64,000 bases of DNA from Faecalibacterium langellae (GCF_002549775.1 NZ_NMTR01000016.1:1-64000); one strand, 5' to 3'; counted from the first letter of the stretch, positions 34,529 through 44,368 are shown. Notes: generated by a model from the sequence alone, not told the origin. Translations and numbers: made by a program.

Positions 34529-35242
34529 TCAGCCGCCCAGATAGGCGCTGCGCACGCGCTCATTGGTCAGCAGCTCAGCACCAGTGCCCTCCATGACCAC
34601 ACGGCCGGTCTCCAGAACGTAGGCACGGTCGGCCACGGACAGGGCCATCTGTGCGTTCTGCTCCACCAGCAGGATGGTCATGCCCTCCTTGTGGATGTTC
34701 TTGATGATGTCGAAGATCTCCTGCACCAGCAGGGGAGACAGGCCCATGGAAGGTTCGTCCAGCATCAGCATGGAAGCGTTGCTCATCAGGGCGCGGCCCA
34801 TGGCCAACATCTGCTGCTCGCCGCCGGACATGGTGCCGGCCAGCTGCTTGCGGCGCTCCTTCAGGCGGGGAAACAGCTCAAAGACCTTCTCCTTGTTGGG
34901 GGCGATGGTGGAAGCGGGCTGGGTGTAGGCACCCATGTCCAGGTTCTCTTCCACGGTCATGTGCAGGAACACATGGCGTCCCTCGGGAACATGGGCCAGA
35001 CCGGATTCCACGATCTTGTGGGCGCGCACACCCTTGATGCTCTTGCCCTTGTACAGGATGTCGCCCGTCTTGGGGTGCAGCAGACCGGAAATGGTCTTCA
35101 GGGTGGTGGACTTGCCGGCACCGTTGGCACCGATCAGGGTGACGATCTCGCCCTGGTCCACCTCAAAGGAAATGTCCTTGACAGCGTGGATGTTGCCGTA
35201 AAAGACGTTGATGTTGTCGACTTTCAGTAAGGTATCTGCCAT
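34529..35242 (-). CDS. livF: branched-chain amino-acid ABC transporter ATPase LivF
   Basis: A 237-residue ATPase. Walker A GANGAGKSTTLK, the LSGGEQ-type signature MSGGEQQMLAMGRAL and Walker B MLMLDEPSMGLSP are present. The Q-loop region AHVPEGRHVFLHMTVEENL is specific for LivF, with the EGR-xxF pattern. It is the last gene of the five-gene livKHMGF operon, three bases after livG and just before the terminator. Confidence 0.95.
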   Translation of the reverse strand: MADTLLKVDNINVFYGNIHAVKDISFEVDQGEIVTLIGANGAGKSTTLKTISGLLHPKTGDILYKGKSIKGVRAHKIVESGLAHVPEGRHVFLHMTVEENLDMGAYTQPASTIAPNKEKVFELFPRLKERRKQLAGTMSGGEQQMLAMGRALMSNASMLMLDEPSMGLSPLLVQEIFDIIKNIHKEGMTILLVEQNAQMALSVADRAYVLETGRVVMEGTGAELLTNERVRSAYLGG

Positions 35243-35245
35243 CGC

Positions 35246-36085
35246 TCAGCCCTCCTTTTTGCCCAGGTAGGCTTCGATGACCTGGGGGTTGTTGCGGATC
35301 TCGTCCGGGGTGCCCTTGGCGATGATGCGGCCAAAGTTCAGCACCGCGATGCCCTCGCAGATGCCCATGACCAGGCTCATATCATGCTCGATCAGCAGCA
35401 CAGCGATGTTGAATTCATCACGGATGCGGCGGATGGTCTCGGTCAGCTCGGCGGTCTCGGAGGGGTTCATACCGGCAGCAGGCTCGTCCAGCAGCAGCAG
35501 CTTCGGGCTGGTGGCCAGCGCACGCATGATCTCCAGACGGCGCTGTGCACCGTAGGGCAGGCTGCCGGCGGGCACATCGGCCAGGTCGGCCATGTGGAAG
35601 ATGTCCAGCAGCTCGTAGGCACGCTCGGTGCACTTCTTTTCCTCTTTCCAGTAGTTGGGCAGACGAATCAGCGAGGAGGCCAGATTGTACTTCATGGACT
35701 CATGCAGGCCCACCTTGATGTTGTCGATGACGCTCAGTTCCTTGAACAGGCGGATGTTCTGGAAGGTACGGGCCACGCCCATGCGGTTGACCTGGTAGGT
35801 CTTTTTGCCGGCGGTGGGCATCCCGTCGATCAGGATGGAGCCGCGGGTGGGCTGATACACGTTGGTCAGCAGGTTGAACACGGTGGTCTTACCGGCACCG
35901 TTGGGGCCGATCAGGCCGGTGATCTCGTTGCGGCCGATCATCAGGTTGAAGCCGTCCACAGCGGTCAGGCCGCCGAAGTCGATGCCCAGTTCACGCACGT
36001 CCAGAATGGGCTTTTTGTCCTTGTCGCGGTCGGTCAGAAAACCGCCGGAGGGCACACTGTGTAACTTGGTCTGGAACTCATTCAT
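35246..36085 (-). CDS. livG: branched-chain amino-acid ABC transporter ATPase LivG
   Basis: A 279-residue ATPase. After a 25-residue N-terminal extension it shows ELGIDFGGLTAVDG, Walker A GPNGAGKTTVFN, the LivG-specific RMGVARTFQNIRLF Q-loop, signature SLPYGAQRRLEIMRAL and Walker B LLLDEPAAGMNPSE, with the family's C-terminal VIEAYLG. The ATG at 36085 lies eight bases after AAGGAGGG; an in-frame upstream start at 36106 does not. It overlaps the end of livM by eight bases. Confidence 0.95.
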   Translation of the reverse strand: MNEFQTKLHSVPSGGFLTDRDKDKKPILDVRELGIDFGGLTAVDGFNLMIGRNEITGLIGPNGAGKTTVFNLLTNVYQPTRGSILIDGMPTAGKKTYQVNRMGVARTFQNIRLFKELSVIDNIKVGLHESMKYNLASSLIRLPNYWKEEKKCTERAYELLDIFHMADLADVPAGSLPYGAQRRLEIMRALATSPKLLLLDEPAAGMNPSETAELTETIRRIRDEFNIAVLLIEHDMSLVMGICEGIAVLNFGRIIAKGTPDEIRNNPQVIEAYLGKKEG

Positions 36086-37106
36086 GGTCCGCACCCTCCT
36101 TTGCATTCTTCTTGCGGAACAGCTCGCCGTTCAGGACCTTTTCCACGATGCGGCTCATGGAGAAGTCGTAGCTGCCCAGCAGTCCGCCCGGGCGGAAGAT
36201 CATCATCAGGATCAGCACCAGCGAGTAGATGACCATGCGGTAGCTGTCGAAGCTGCGGGTCGCCTCGGGCAGGACGGTCAGCACGGTAGCAGACAGGATG
36301 GAGCCCAGCATGGAACCCATGCCGCCCAGGACCACCATGACCAGGATCTCGATGGACTTCATGAAGCCGAAGGTGGAGGGAGTCAGCACGCCGATGTAGC
36401 AGGCGTACAGACCGCCGGCCATGCCGGCAAAGGCAGCCGAGAAGGCAAAGGCCATGACCTTGTAATAAGTGGTCTGGATGCCGCAGCTCTCGGCGGCGAT
36501 CTCATTGTCGCGGATGGCCAGCACAGCGCGGCCATGGCGGCTCTTCATCATGGTATGAATCAGGAAACAGGTGATGACCACACAGATAAACACGTTGGTA
36601 AAATTGGAGTACTTGGGGATGTTCTTCAGGCCCTTGGAGCCGTAGAACAGTTTGAAGCCCAGCACATCGTCGATGTTGTTCAGGGTGATGCGGATGATCT
36701 CGCCGAAGCCCAGGGTCAGGATAGCCAGATAGTCACCGGTCAGACGCAGGGCGGGAATGCCGATGAGCACACCGAACAGACCGGCTACGATGCAGGCCAG
36801 CACCAGGCCGATGGCAAAGGAAATGCCGCGCGGCAGGGTGCTGTACTTGGTGAACAGAGCGCAGGCGTAGGCACCTACCGCCATGAAACCGGCGTGGCCC
36901 AGCGGCAGCTGGCCCAGATAACCGGTGGCAACGTTCAGGGAGACAGCCAGGATGATGTTGATGCCCACGGTAAGCAGGACCTTGTTCTGGTAGGTGGAGA
37001 GCACATTGCCGGTCACATAGGACAGCACCACGAACAGCAGGACCACCAGAATGGCGTTCATCAGATAGCGCACGGGCATTTTCAAAGTTTTGCGTTTGGT
37101 ATTCAT
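36078..37106 (-). CDS. livM: branched-chain amino-acid ABC transporter permease LivM
   Basis: A 342-residue membrane protein with about nine helices. The family signature NVATGYLGQLPLGHAGFMAVGAYA is followed by GIPALRLTGDYLAILTLGFGEI, and the ATPase-docking loop is GRAVLAIRDNEIAAESCGIQTTYYKV. The start MNTKRKTLKM at 37106 follows GGAGGGG; an upstream frame open to 37244 overlaps livH and is not real. It pairs with LivH to form the translocation channel. Confidence 0.94.
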   Translation of the reverse strand: MNTKRKTLKMPVRYLMNAILVVLLFVVLSYVTGNVLSTYQNKVLLTVGINIILAVSLNVATGYLGQLPLGHAGFMAVGAYACALFTKYSTLPRGISFAIGLVLACIVAGLFGVLIGIPALRLTGDYLAILTLGFGEIIRITLNNIDDVLGFKLFYGSKGLKNIPKYSNFTNVFICVVITCFLIHTMMKSRHGRAVLAIRDNEIAAESCGIQTTYYKVMAFAFSAAFAGMAGGLYACYIGVLTPSTFGFMKSIEILVMVVLGGMGSMLGSILSATVLTVLPEATRSFDSYRMVIYSLVLILMMIFRPGGLLGSYDFSMSRIVEKVLNGELFRKKNAKEGADHE

Positions 37107-37120
37107 CTTTCTGCCCCTCC

Positions 37121-37999
37121 TTACACCTTTTCCTGTACCTTGCGGCCGAGGAAGCCGGTGGGCTTGACCAGCAGCACGATGATCAGGATCGCAAACGTCA
37201 CAGCGTCTTTCCAGGCAGACAGACCGATGGCGGAGACAAAACATTCACACAGGCCGATGGCAATGCCGCCGATCATGGCACCCGGAATGGAACCGATGCC
37301 GCCCAGGACTGCAGCAACAAAGGCTTTCAGGCCCAGCATGGAACCCATGGTGGGCGTAGCCTGCGGATAGGAACAGCAGTACAGCACCGAGCCGATGCCG
37401 GCCAGAGCGGAGCCAACAGCAAAGGTAAAGGAGATGGTGCTGTTGACATTGATGCCCATCAGGCGGGCGGCGTCCATATCCTCGGACACGGCACGCATGG
37501 CCTTGCCCAGCTTGGTCTTCTGCACCAGGAAGGTCAGCACCAGCATGGACAGCACGGTGACCACCAGGGTGATGATGGAGGTCAGGCCCAGAGGGACTTT
37601 GCCGATCATAAAGGTCTTGCTGTCATAGTAGGCCGGGATGACCTTGGCGCCGGATCCCATGACCAGCTCGGCGGTGTACTCCAGGAAGAAGGACACGCCG
37701 ATGGCGGTGATCAGCAGCGAGATGCGGGGGGCGCTGCGCAGGGGGGTGTAGGCGATCTTTTCGATCACGACACCCAGCAGCGTACAGGTGATGATGGTGG
37801 CGCACACGGCAGCGACCGGGCCAAGGCCCAGCTGATTCATGACGAACCAGGACATATATGCGCCCACCATGATGATATCGCCGTGGGCAAAGTTCAGCAG
37901 CAGAATGATGCCGTACACCATGCTGTAGCCCAGTGCGATCAGTGCATAGATGCTGCCAAGGGACAAGCCATTGATCAGCTGGCTAAAGAACACTGTCAT
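37121..37999 (-). CDS. livH: branched-chain amino-acid ABC transporter permease LivH
   Basis: A 292-residue permease with eight or so helices. It starts FFSQLINGLSLGSIYALIALGYSMVYGIILLLNFAHGD, the LivH hallmark, and has the cytoplasmic loop KLGKAMRAVSEDMDAARLMGI that contacts the ATPases. GGIGSIPGAMIGG is also conserved. The ATG at 37999 follows AAGGAAG. LivM follows after 14 bases. A gap of about 170 bases separates it from livK. Confidence 0.94.
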   Translation of the reverse strand: MTVFFSQLINGLSLGSIYALIALGYSMVYGIILLLNFAHGDIIMVGAYMSWFVMNQLGLGPVAAVCATIITCTLLGVVIEKIAYTPLRSAPRISLLITAIGVSFFLEYTAELVMGSGAKVIPAYYDSKTFMIGKVPLGLTSIITLVVTVLSMLVLTFLVQKTKLGKAMRAVSEDMDAARLMGINVNSTISFTFAVGSALAGIGSVLYCCSYPQATPTMGSMLGLKAFVAAVLGGIGSIPGAMIGGIAIGLCECFVSAIGLSAWKDAVTFAILIIVLLVKPTGFLGRKVQEKV

Positions 38000-38171
38000 G
38001 GATGGATACTTCCTTTCTTTGCGGCGTTTGCACGCCTTTTGGGGGATGCACTTTTTTACCAAAAAAGCGGAGACAGCCGAGCAAAACCTGTTCCGGCGGT
38101 CTCCGCAATGGTTCATTTCCTTCTGGCTCCAGCCCTTATGCCGCGCACCGGTGTGCGGTGGAGAAGCGGGA
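38000..38171 (-). other. spacer between livK and livH
   Basis: This gap holds a GC-rich inverted repeat on the minus strand (CCGCACACCGGTGCGCGG, about 38143-38160). It also holds CGGAGACCGCCGGAACAGG paired loosely with CCGCTTTTTTGG. It may reduce transcription into the permease genes relative to the binding protein, as often seen after solute-binding protein genes. Confidence 0.35.
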
Positions 38172-39389
38172 TCAGAACATTTCCTTCAGCACAGGGGTCT
38201 CACCGTCGAAGCACAGGATAGCAGTCTGCTTGACGGGATCGTGGTGCTCATCGAAGGTGAAGGTGCCGGTGATGCCGTCGATGGTGCCGGAGGCAATGGC
38301 ATCGATGACAGCCTGCTTGTAGTCGTCATCGCCAGCAGCCAGACCGGCATCCTCAGCAGCCTGAATGCCGTAGACAACGGTCATGGCAGCATCGTAGCCC
38401 AGAGGTGCGAAACCGTTGGGGTACTCCTCGCCGTACTCTTCCTTGTAGGCGTTCTCAAAGTCGGAGTTGGAACCCTTTGCATAGTTGGCGCAGAAGTAGG
38501 CATCCTTCAGCTGATCGGCGGTAGCGTAGCCTTCCAGGCCGTCCCAGCCATCGCCGCCCAGGAACGGGCAGGTCATGCCGATATCGCGGGCCTGCTTCAG
38601 GATCTTGCTCACGTCCTCATAGTAGTTGGGGCAGAACACCACCTGCGGATTCTTGCCCATGATGGTGGTCAGCTGAGTTTTGAAGTCCACATCGCCCTTG
38701 GAGTAGCTCTCATCGTCCACGATGGTGCCGCCCTTTGCTTCGAACTCGTTGATGAAGTTCTCAGCCAGGCCTTCGTTGTAATCGGCACCCTTCTCAAAGA
38801 TGACAGCTGCTTCGGTGTAGCCCAGCTTCTCGTAAGCATAGTCTGCCATATGGACGCCCTGATACGGGTCGGTGAAGGTGGCACGGAAGACGTTTGCATT
38901 CACGGTGTCGGTCTCGGCATCGTAGGTGACAGCCTCAGCGGTAGCAGAAGCGGTGACCATGGGCATATTGTAGTCGGCGCTCTCGGCAGCCACAGCCAGG
39001 GTGGGAGCGGTGGTGACATCGCCCACCAGAGCGGTGATGCCCTCATCCACCAGCTTGGTGAAGCAGTTCACGGCCTGGGTCTCATCGCCCTGTTCATCCT
39101 CGGTCAGAATCTCGATCTGCTTGCCGTTGATGCCGCCGTTGGCGTTGACCTGCTTCAGATACAGGGTAGCACCGTTGACAACAGCCTTGCCGTAAACGGA
39201 AACATCACCGGTCAGGGGTCCCATGACACCGACCTTGATGGTGTCGCCGGAAGCAGCGGCACCAGAAGCTGCGGTAGAGGCGGAAGCAGCAGTGCTGTTG
39301 GAAGAACCGCCGCATGCAGTCAGAACGCCAGCTGCAGCAACAACACCTGCAGCGGCCAGGAAATTACGACGAGAAATCATCTTTTTCAT
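38172..39389 (-). CDS. livK: branched-chain amino-acid ABC transporter substrate-binding lipoprotein LivK
   Basis: A 405-residue exported binding protein. The signal sequence ends with a lipobox LTAC-GG (Cys about 25) and also carries SRRNFLAA, a twin-arginine-like motif. A Ser/Ala-rich linker precedes the mature domain, which starts IKVGVMGPLTGDVSVYGKA. The Periplasmic-binding-protein type I fold includes VNANGGINGKQIEILTEDEQGD and ALVGDVTTAPTLAVA. The ATG at 39389 is nine bases after AGGAGG; longer upstream frames are unsupported. It leads the operon and captures leucine, isoleucine, valine or a related amino acid. Confidence 0.95.
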   Translation of the reverse strand: MKKMISRRNFLAAAGVVAAAGVLTACGGSSNSTAASASTAASGAAASGDTIKVGVMGPLTGDVSVYGKAVVNGATLYLKQVNANGGINGKQIEILTEDEQGDETQAVNCFTKLVDEGITALVGDVTTAPTLAVAAESADYNMPMVTASATAEAVTYDAETDTVNANVFRATFTDPYQGVHMADYAYEKLGYTEAAVIFEKGADYNEGLAENFINEFEAKGGTIVDDESYSKGDVDFKTQLTTIMGKNPQVVFCPNYYEDVSKILKQARDIGMTCPFLGGDGWDGLEGYATADQLKDAYFCANYAKGSNSDFENAYKEEYGEEYPNGFAPLGYDAAMTVVYGIQAAEDAGLAAGDDDYKQAVIDAIASGTIDGITGTFTFDEHHDPVKQTAILCFDGETPVLKEMF

Positions 39390-39427
39390 AGTGAATATCC
39401 TCCTTAGGAGCATTCGCGCTTCAGTAT

Positions 39428-39475
39428 AAAAACGGAAGCAAGGCCCTCTTTCCCTCAAAGCGACCTTGCTTCGTT
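39428..39475 (-). terminator. hairpin with T tract in the livK leader
   Basis: On the minus strand AACGAAGCAAGGTC pairs with GGCCTTGCTTCCGTT and runs into TTTTTAT. It begins within ten bases of the predicted transcription start. It could be an attenuator for livKHMGF or terminate a short RNA. Confidence 0.55.
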
Positions 39476-39481
39476 ATCAAT

Positions 39482-39510
39482 ATTATAGACCTGTGAGCCA
39501 AAATCCGCAA
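39482..39510 (-). promoter_or_regulatory. livK operon promoter
   Basis: On the minus strand TTGCGG and TATAAT are separated by 17 bases. The -35 box overlaps one of two direct repeats of CGCAATTCACAA (39506-39517 and 39632-39643, plus-strand reading), a possible operator pair. Confidence 0.55.
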
Positions 39511-39655
39511 TTCACAAACCGTCCATACTTTCAGGGACATTTTGTGGACTTTGTTGCCAAAATAGCCAAAAGCAATAGGCCTATTTTGTGCACTATTTCA
39601 ATTGCTTCATTTTGTTTGTGTGTCAGGTGAACGCAATTCACAAGTTGCAAAAGGG

Positions 39656-41077
39656 TTACAGGGTCTCCATTTCGGCATCTGCGGCGAACTCGGCCTCTGC
39701 ACGTGCCTCGGCAGCTTCGCCCTCTGCTTCCGCTTTGGCCGGAGACTCTGCAAGGACCTTGCGGATGGCGGTGAAGTAGAACACCAGCGACAGGCCGGTG
39801 CCGATGCACCAGCCCACGGGCCATGCCATCCAGATGCCCGTGCTGCCCAGAGCAGTGCTGCTCAGCACAATGGCGATGCCCACGCGCAGGATCAGGTCGG
39901 AGAAGGTAGCGATCATAAAGCGCACCATCATGCCGCAGCCGCGCAGGATGCCGTCAGTGACCAGCTTGAGCGACACCACAAAATAGAAGGGAGACAGGAT
40001 GCGCAGGAACAGCATACCGGTGTCGATGGCCGGACCCTGCGGGTCATTCATGAACAGCAGCAGCAGGAAGCGGCCGAAGAAGAAGTACAGGAGCACGATG
40101 GGCACGCAGATGATCCACACCAGATTGCGGCCTGCGCCAAAGCCCTTGTGCACACGGTCCATTTTGCCTGCGCCCATGTTCTGGGAGGTGTAGTTGGAGA
40201 TGCCGTTGCCCAGCGTGGTAAAGGAAGTGATGACCATGTTGTTCAGCTTGACGGCTGCTGAGTAGCCCGCGATGACGCTGGCACCAAAGGTGTTGATGAC
40301 GCTTTGCAGGATGATGTTGCCCACCGAGACGAAGCTCTGCTGCAGGATGCTGGGGATAGCCACCACAGCCACCTTGCCCAGCATGTTCCAGGAGAACAGC
40401 ACGACCTTGTTCTTGGATTTGAAGGCGCTGATGCGGCGGAACACCACCACCATGGCCAGCACACAGCTGACGCCCTGGCACAGGAAGGTGGCCCAGGCCA
40501 CACCGGCCACGCCCATCTTGAAACCGGCCACGAACAGGATGTCCACACCGATGTTGGACAGGGACGAGACGGCCAGGAAGTAGAACGGCGTCTTGCTGTC
40601 GCCCAGCGCGGAGAAGATGCCGGTGGCGATGTTATAGAAGAACATGAAAGGCAGGCCCAGCACGTAGATGTCCAGATACAGCGAGGAATCTGCCAGAATT
40701 TCGTCCGGGGTGTTGATGAGCTCCAGCAGGCCGTGGCAGCCCACCAGACCAATGAGCATCAGCACGGCGCACAGCACGGCGGAACCGATCAGGGAAGTGT
40801 AGACCGAAGTCTTCATCTCATCGTAGTCCTTCGCGCCGAAGTAGCGGGACACGATGACCGAGCAGCCGATGTTGCAGCCGAAGGCGAAGGCGATGAAGAT
40901 CAGGGTGATCTCGTAGCTGTTGCCCACGGCAGCCAGCGCGTTCTCGCCGATGAACTTGCCTGCCACAAGGCTGTCGGCGATGTTATACAGCTGCTGGAAG
41001 ATGATGCTGCCGAACATGGGCAGGCAGAACTGCCACAATACCTGTGACGGCTTGCCCACCGTCAGATCCTTATTCAT
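39656..41077 (-). CDS. MATE family efflux transporter
   Basis: A 473-residue protein with twelve membrane helices and the MATE pattern: VLWQFCLPMFGSIIFQQLYNIADSLVAGKFIGENALAAVGNS, then a second half starting near VVAIPSILQQSFVSVGNIILQSVIN. MATE proteins export drugs or metabolites in exchange for sodium or protons; the substrate is unknown. The last 35 residues are a highly acidic Ala/Glu tail. AGAGGAGG lies before the ATG. No clear terminator follows before the livK promoter region. Confidence 0.92.
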   Translation of the reverse strand: MNKDLTVGKPSQVLWQFCLPMFGSIIFQQLYNIADSLVAGKFIGENALAAVGNSYEITLIFIAFAFGCNIGCSVIVSRYFGAKDYDEMKTSVYTSLIGSAVLCAVLMLIGLVGCHGLLELINTPDEILADSSLYLDIYVLGLPFMFFYNIATGIFSALGDSKTPFYFLAVSSLSNIGVDILFVAGFKMGVAGVAWATFLCQGVSCVLAMVVVFRRISAFKSKNKVVLFSWNMLGKVAVVAIPSILQQSFVSVGNIILQSVINTFGASVIAGYSAAVKLNNMVITSFTTLGNGISNYTSQNMGAGKMDRVHKGFGAGRNLVWIICVPIVLLYFFFGRFLLLLFMNDPQGPAIDTGMLFLRILSPFYFVVSLKLVTDGILRGCGMMVRFMIATFSDLILRVGIAIVLSSTALGSTGIWMAWPVGWCIGTGLSLVFYFTAIRKVLAESPAKAEAEGEAAEARAEAEFAADAEMETL

Positions 41078-41146
41078 ATCAATATCCTCCTCTATGAAGT
41101 CTTATGAAGTCTGATCCAATCATGAAGAATTTGTTAACCAAAAGAT

Positions 41147-41175
41147 AGTATAGGACGGACCTGCCAAAAAGTAAA
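41147..41175 (-). promoter_or_regulatory. MATE gene promoter
   Basis: On the minus strand TTTACT and TATACT are separated by 17 bases, about 70 bases before the start. Confidence 0.5.
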
Positions 41176-41353
41176 GAAAAATTTTAGTATATCTGCCATA
41201 TGAAATTTACATGGCAGGCAGGCCCGCATACCGGGCCGGAAAAACGGGCAGGCTGTAAGCAAATACCTGCGCGCTGCCCGGCGGCTTGCACCGGCTGCGG
41301 GCGGTTTGCAATGAGACAAAAAAGTTTATGCCGGCAAACATTGCGGGCGGCTC

Positions 41354-41412
41354 TTGCACTGGGAAGCAAAGCGTGGTAGGATAAACGTGGTTAGTTAGCA
41401 ATAACTATCCAC
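41354..41412 (+). promoter_or_regulatory. eno promoter and 5' end hairpin
   Basis: TTGCAC (41354-41359) and TAGGAT (41377-41382) are separated by 17 bases. The transcript would start near 41389, inside the hairpin GTGGTTAGTTA-GCAA-TAACTATCCAC (41387-41412), a likely 5' stabiliser. Confidence 0.5.
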
Positions 41413-41459
41413 AAGAATGCCCGGACAAGCCCGCAAGGACGGTGCCGGGCCGGAAATGA

Positions 41460-42776
<1,317 letters not shown>

Positions 42777-42800
42777 ACTTGTTGAAAATTTGAATTGATT

Positions 42801-42841
42801 TGGGCACCCATACTGCTTTCCGGCGGTATGGGTGCCTTTTT
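42801..42841 (+). terminator. eno terminator
   Basis: GGCACCCATAC pairs with GTATGGGTGCC around a loop of about a dozen bases, followed by six T residues. Confidence 0.88.
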
Positions 42842-42980
42842 GTTTTCAATGCTGTTGGCCGCCGCGGCCAAATTTGTGAAAATAAATTCCCAATATTTCC
42901 CTGCAATCGAAAAGGCTGTTCGATCGTATCCATAATAGAACGGCGCAAAGGCCGGAAAACTGGAAAAGGAGCAAACATCC

Positions 42981-43076
42981 ATGTCTCTGTCTACTCTGAT
43001 GGCACTGTACAAACTTCTCGGCGGGGGCGGCTTTGCAAAGCTGCTGCTGCTCATCCTGAAAGGCATTCTGGCATGA
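42981..43076 (+). CDS. 31-residue hydrophobic cationic peptide
   Basis: A 31-codon gene behind AAAAGGAG nine bases before the ATG. The product starts MSLSTLMALYKLLGGGG and continues with a Leu/Ile-rich segment; it has three Lys, no acidic residue and a run of four Gly in the middle. That pattern could be a membrane-inserting toxin, a bacteriocin-like peptide, or a small membrane protein. The stop overlaps the next start (ATGA), showing translational coupling. It is the first of three such genes between the eno terminator and a bidirectional terminator at 43286. Confidence 0.6.
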   Translation: MSLSTLMALYKLLGGGGFAKLLLLILKGILA

Positions 43077-43168
43077 GCCGGTGGTCTGTTCTGCTGGCGG
43101 TGTGCACGCTGGCCGGGAGCCTGTTCATCCTGCTGGGCCTGCCTGCACTGCTGCGGCTGGCACTCTGA
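43073..43168 (+). CDS. 31-residue membrane peptide, second of three
   Basis: A 31-codon gene coupled to the preceding one by a four-base ATGA overlap, with GAAAGG nine bases upstream. The product starts MSRWSVLLAVCTLAGSLFIL and ends LLRLAL. It is one continuous hydrophobic segment with an Arg near each end and no acidic residue, suited to a single membrane span. No homologue is known to me. Confidence 0.6.
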   Translation: MSRWSVLLAVCTLAGSLFILLGLPALLRLAL

Positions 43169-43186
43169 CACAAAAGGGAGAAAAAC

Positions 43187-43270
43187 ATGATCTTATCCAT
43201 GCTGTATCAGCTGTTCCGTCAGATCAACCTGCCGGGCATCTGGTGGATCCTTTCAGAACGGTTTTTCTGA
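43187..43270 (+). CDS. 27-residue aromatic amphipathic peptide, third of three
   Basis: A 27-codon gene preceded by AAGGGAG six bases before the ATG and 18 bases after the second peptide gene. The product starts MILSMLYQLFRQINLPG, followed by a Trp-Trp pair and a C-terminal Phe-Phe. It is less hydrophobic than the other two and could sit in the membrane interface. A strong terminator begins 15 bases later, closing the three-gene set. Confidence 0.55.
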   Translation: MILSMLYQLFRQINLPGIWWILSERFF

Positions 43271-43285
43271 AAATCAAAAATGCAA

Positions 43286-43326
43286 AAAGAGAGGGGCTTG
43301 CCGGTTCACGGAAAGCCCCTCTCTTT
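43286..43326. terminator. bidirectional terminator between the small peptide genes and the ROK gene
   Basis: AAAGAGAGGGGCTT pairs with AAGCCCCTCTCTTT around a 13-base loop between convergent genes. Confidence 0.88.
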
Positions 43327-43336
43327 GGCTGTTTGT

Positions 43337-44251
43337 TCAGGAATGGAACGCCTGCAGGTAGGCGTACAGGGCACCCACCTGGTTGGCTTCGCTGCTGAAG
43401 GCGCAGGGCACGATCTGGCAGCGGGGCAGGCCCTTCATGTAGGGGGAATCTCCCCGGGACGCAAACAGCCCGTCGTACACCCGGCGCAGCGTTTCCAGCA
43501 GCAGCGGCTGCTTGCTGATGCCGCCGCCGATGGCCACCTTTTCCACATCCAGCAGGACGGTCAGATTATAAATTTGTACGGTCACCGCGTGGCAGAAGCG
43601 CTCCAGCACATCCAGCGCTTCCGGTTCCCCGGCATTGGCGGCTTCAAAGAACCGGCGGCCGTCCATGGGGGCGTCGGCGGGCAGGCCCTTGCGGGCGCGG
43701 TACCATTCCAGCAGCGCGGTAGTGCTGCACTGGCAGGCCATGTTGTTGCGCTCATCGTCCCACCCGGCGGCATTGGTGTTCACAAAGCTGTATTCCCCGG
43801 CGGTAAAGTGCACGCCCCGCACCAGCTGGCCGTTGGCGATGATGCCGCCGCCCACGCCGGTGCCGATGAGGAACACCGCCGCATTGCTGCAGCCCTGCAG
43901 GGCCCCGGCCTGCAGCTCGGCCATGGCGGCGGCCTTGCCGTCGTTTTCCAGCAGCACGCGGCAGCCGCATTTCTCGGCCAGCAGCTGGCCCAGCGGCGTG
44001 TCCGTATTGTAGAGCAAAGCGCCGCCGTTGGTCAGATAGCCGGTCCGGGTATTCACGAAGCCCGGCACGGCCATGGCGATGCCTTCCACCTCGTCCTTAT
44101 GGGGCAGATACAGCTGGTATAAAGCATCCAGAAAATGCGCCTGCGTATCCTGCGGCGTGGGCACAGAGCCGGTGTGCATGCGCCGCATTGCTTCATCCAT
44201 CACCGAATACTTGATCTCGGTGCCGCCTACATCAAAAACCATGACCTTCAT
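43337..44251 (-). CDS. ROK family sugar kinase or regulator-like protein
   Basis: A 304-residue protein of the ROK family. It has the phosphate-binding FDVGGTEIKYSVMD at the N-terminus, GIAMAVPGFVNTRTGYL, catalytic-type LLENDGKAAAMAE, and VFLIGTGVGGGIIANGQLVRGVHFTAGEYS. The usual zinc-binding CxCGxxGC motif is only partly present (MACQCSTTALLEW), so zinc binding may be weak. No helix-turn-helix is seen, so it is a kinase (glucose, N-acetylmannosamine or fructose) rather than a repressor. The ATG at 44251 is chosen because GGAGGG is seven bases upstream. Confidence 0.88.
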   Translation of the reverse strand: MKVMVFDVGGTEIKYSVMDEAMRRMHTGSVPTPQDTQAHFLDALYQLYLPHKDEVEGIAMAVPGFVNTRTGYLTNGGALLYNTDTPLGQLLAEKCGCRVLLENDGKAAAMAELQAGALQGCSNAAVFLIGTGVGGGIIANGQLVRGVHFTAGEYSFVNTNAAGWDDERNNMACQCSTTALLEWYRARKGLPADAPMDGRRFFEAANAGEPEALDVLERFCHAVTVQIYNLTVLLDVEKVAIGGGISKQPLLLETLRRVYDGLFASRGDSPYMKGLPRCQIVPCAFSSEANQVGALYAYLQAFHS

Positions 44252-44284
44252 GGACATTCCCTCCGCAACGCTGTATTTTCTTTT

Positions 44285-44313
44285 ATTATGGCAAATTGCA
44301 TTTGGAATGTAAA
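44285..44313 (-). promoter_or_regulatory. ROK gene promoter
   Basis: On the minus strand TTTACA and CATAAT are separated by 17 bases, about 35 bases before the start. Confidence 0.5.
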
Positions 44314-44368
44314 GTGAAAACGCAAAAACGGCACGGCTTTGCAAAGAAAGGCTCTTTTTGTGAAAAAC

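Noticed and set aside
39574-39585. Perfect 12-base palindrome AATAGGCCTATT
   Set aside because: Isolated, not placed at a promoter box, and short palindromes of this size are expected by chance in AT-rich spacers.
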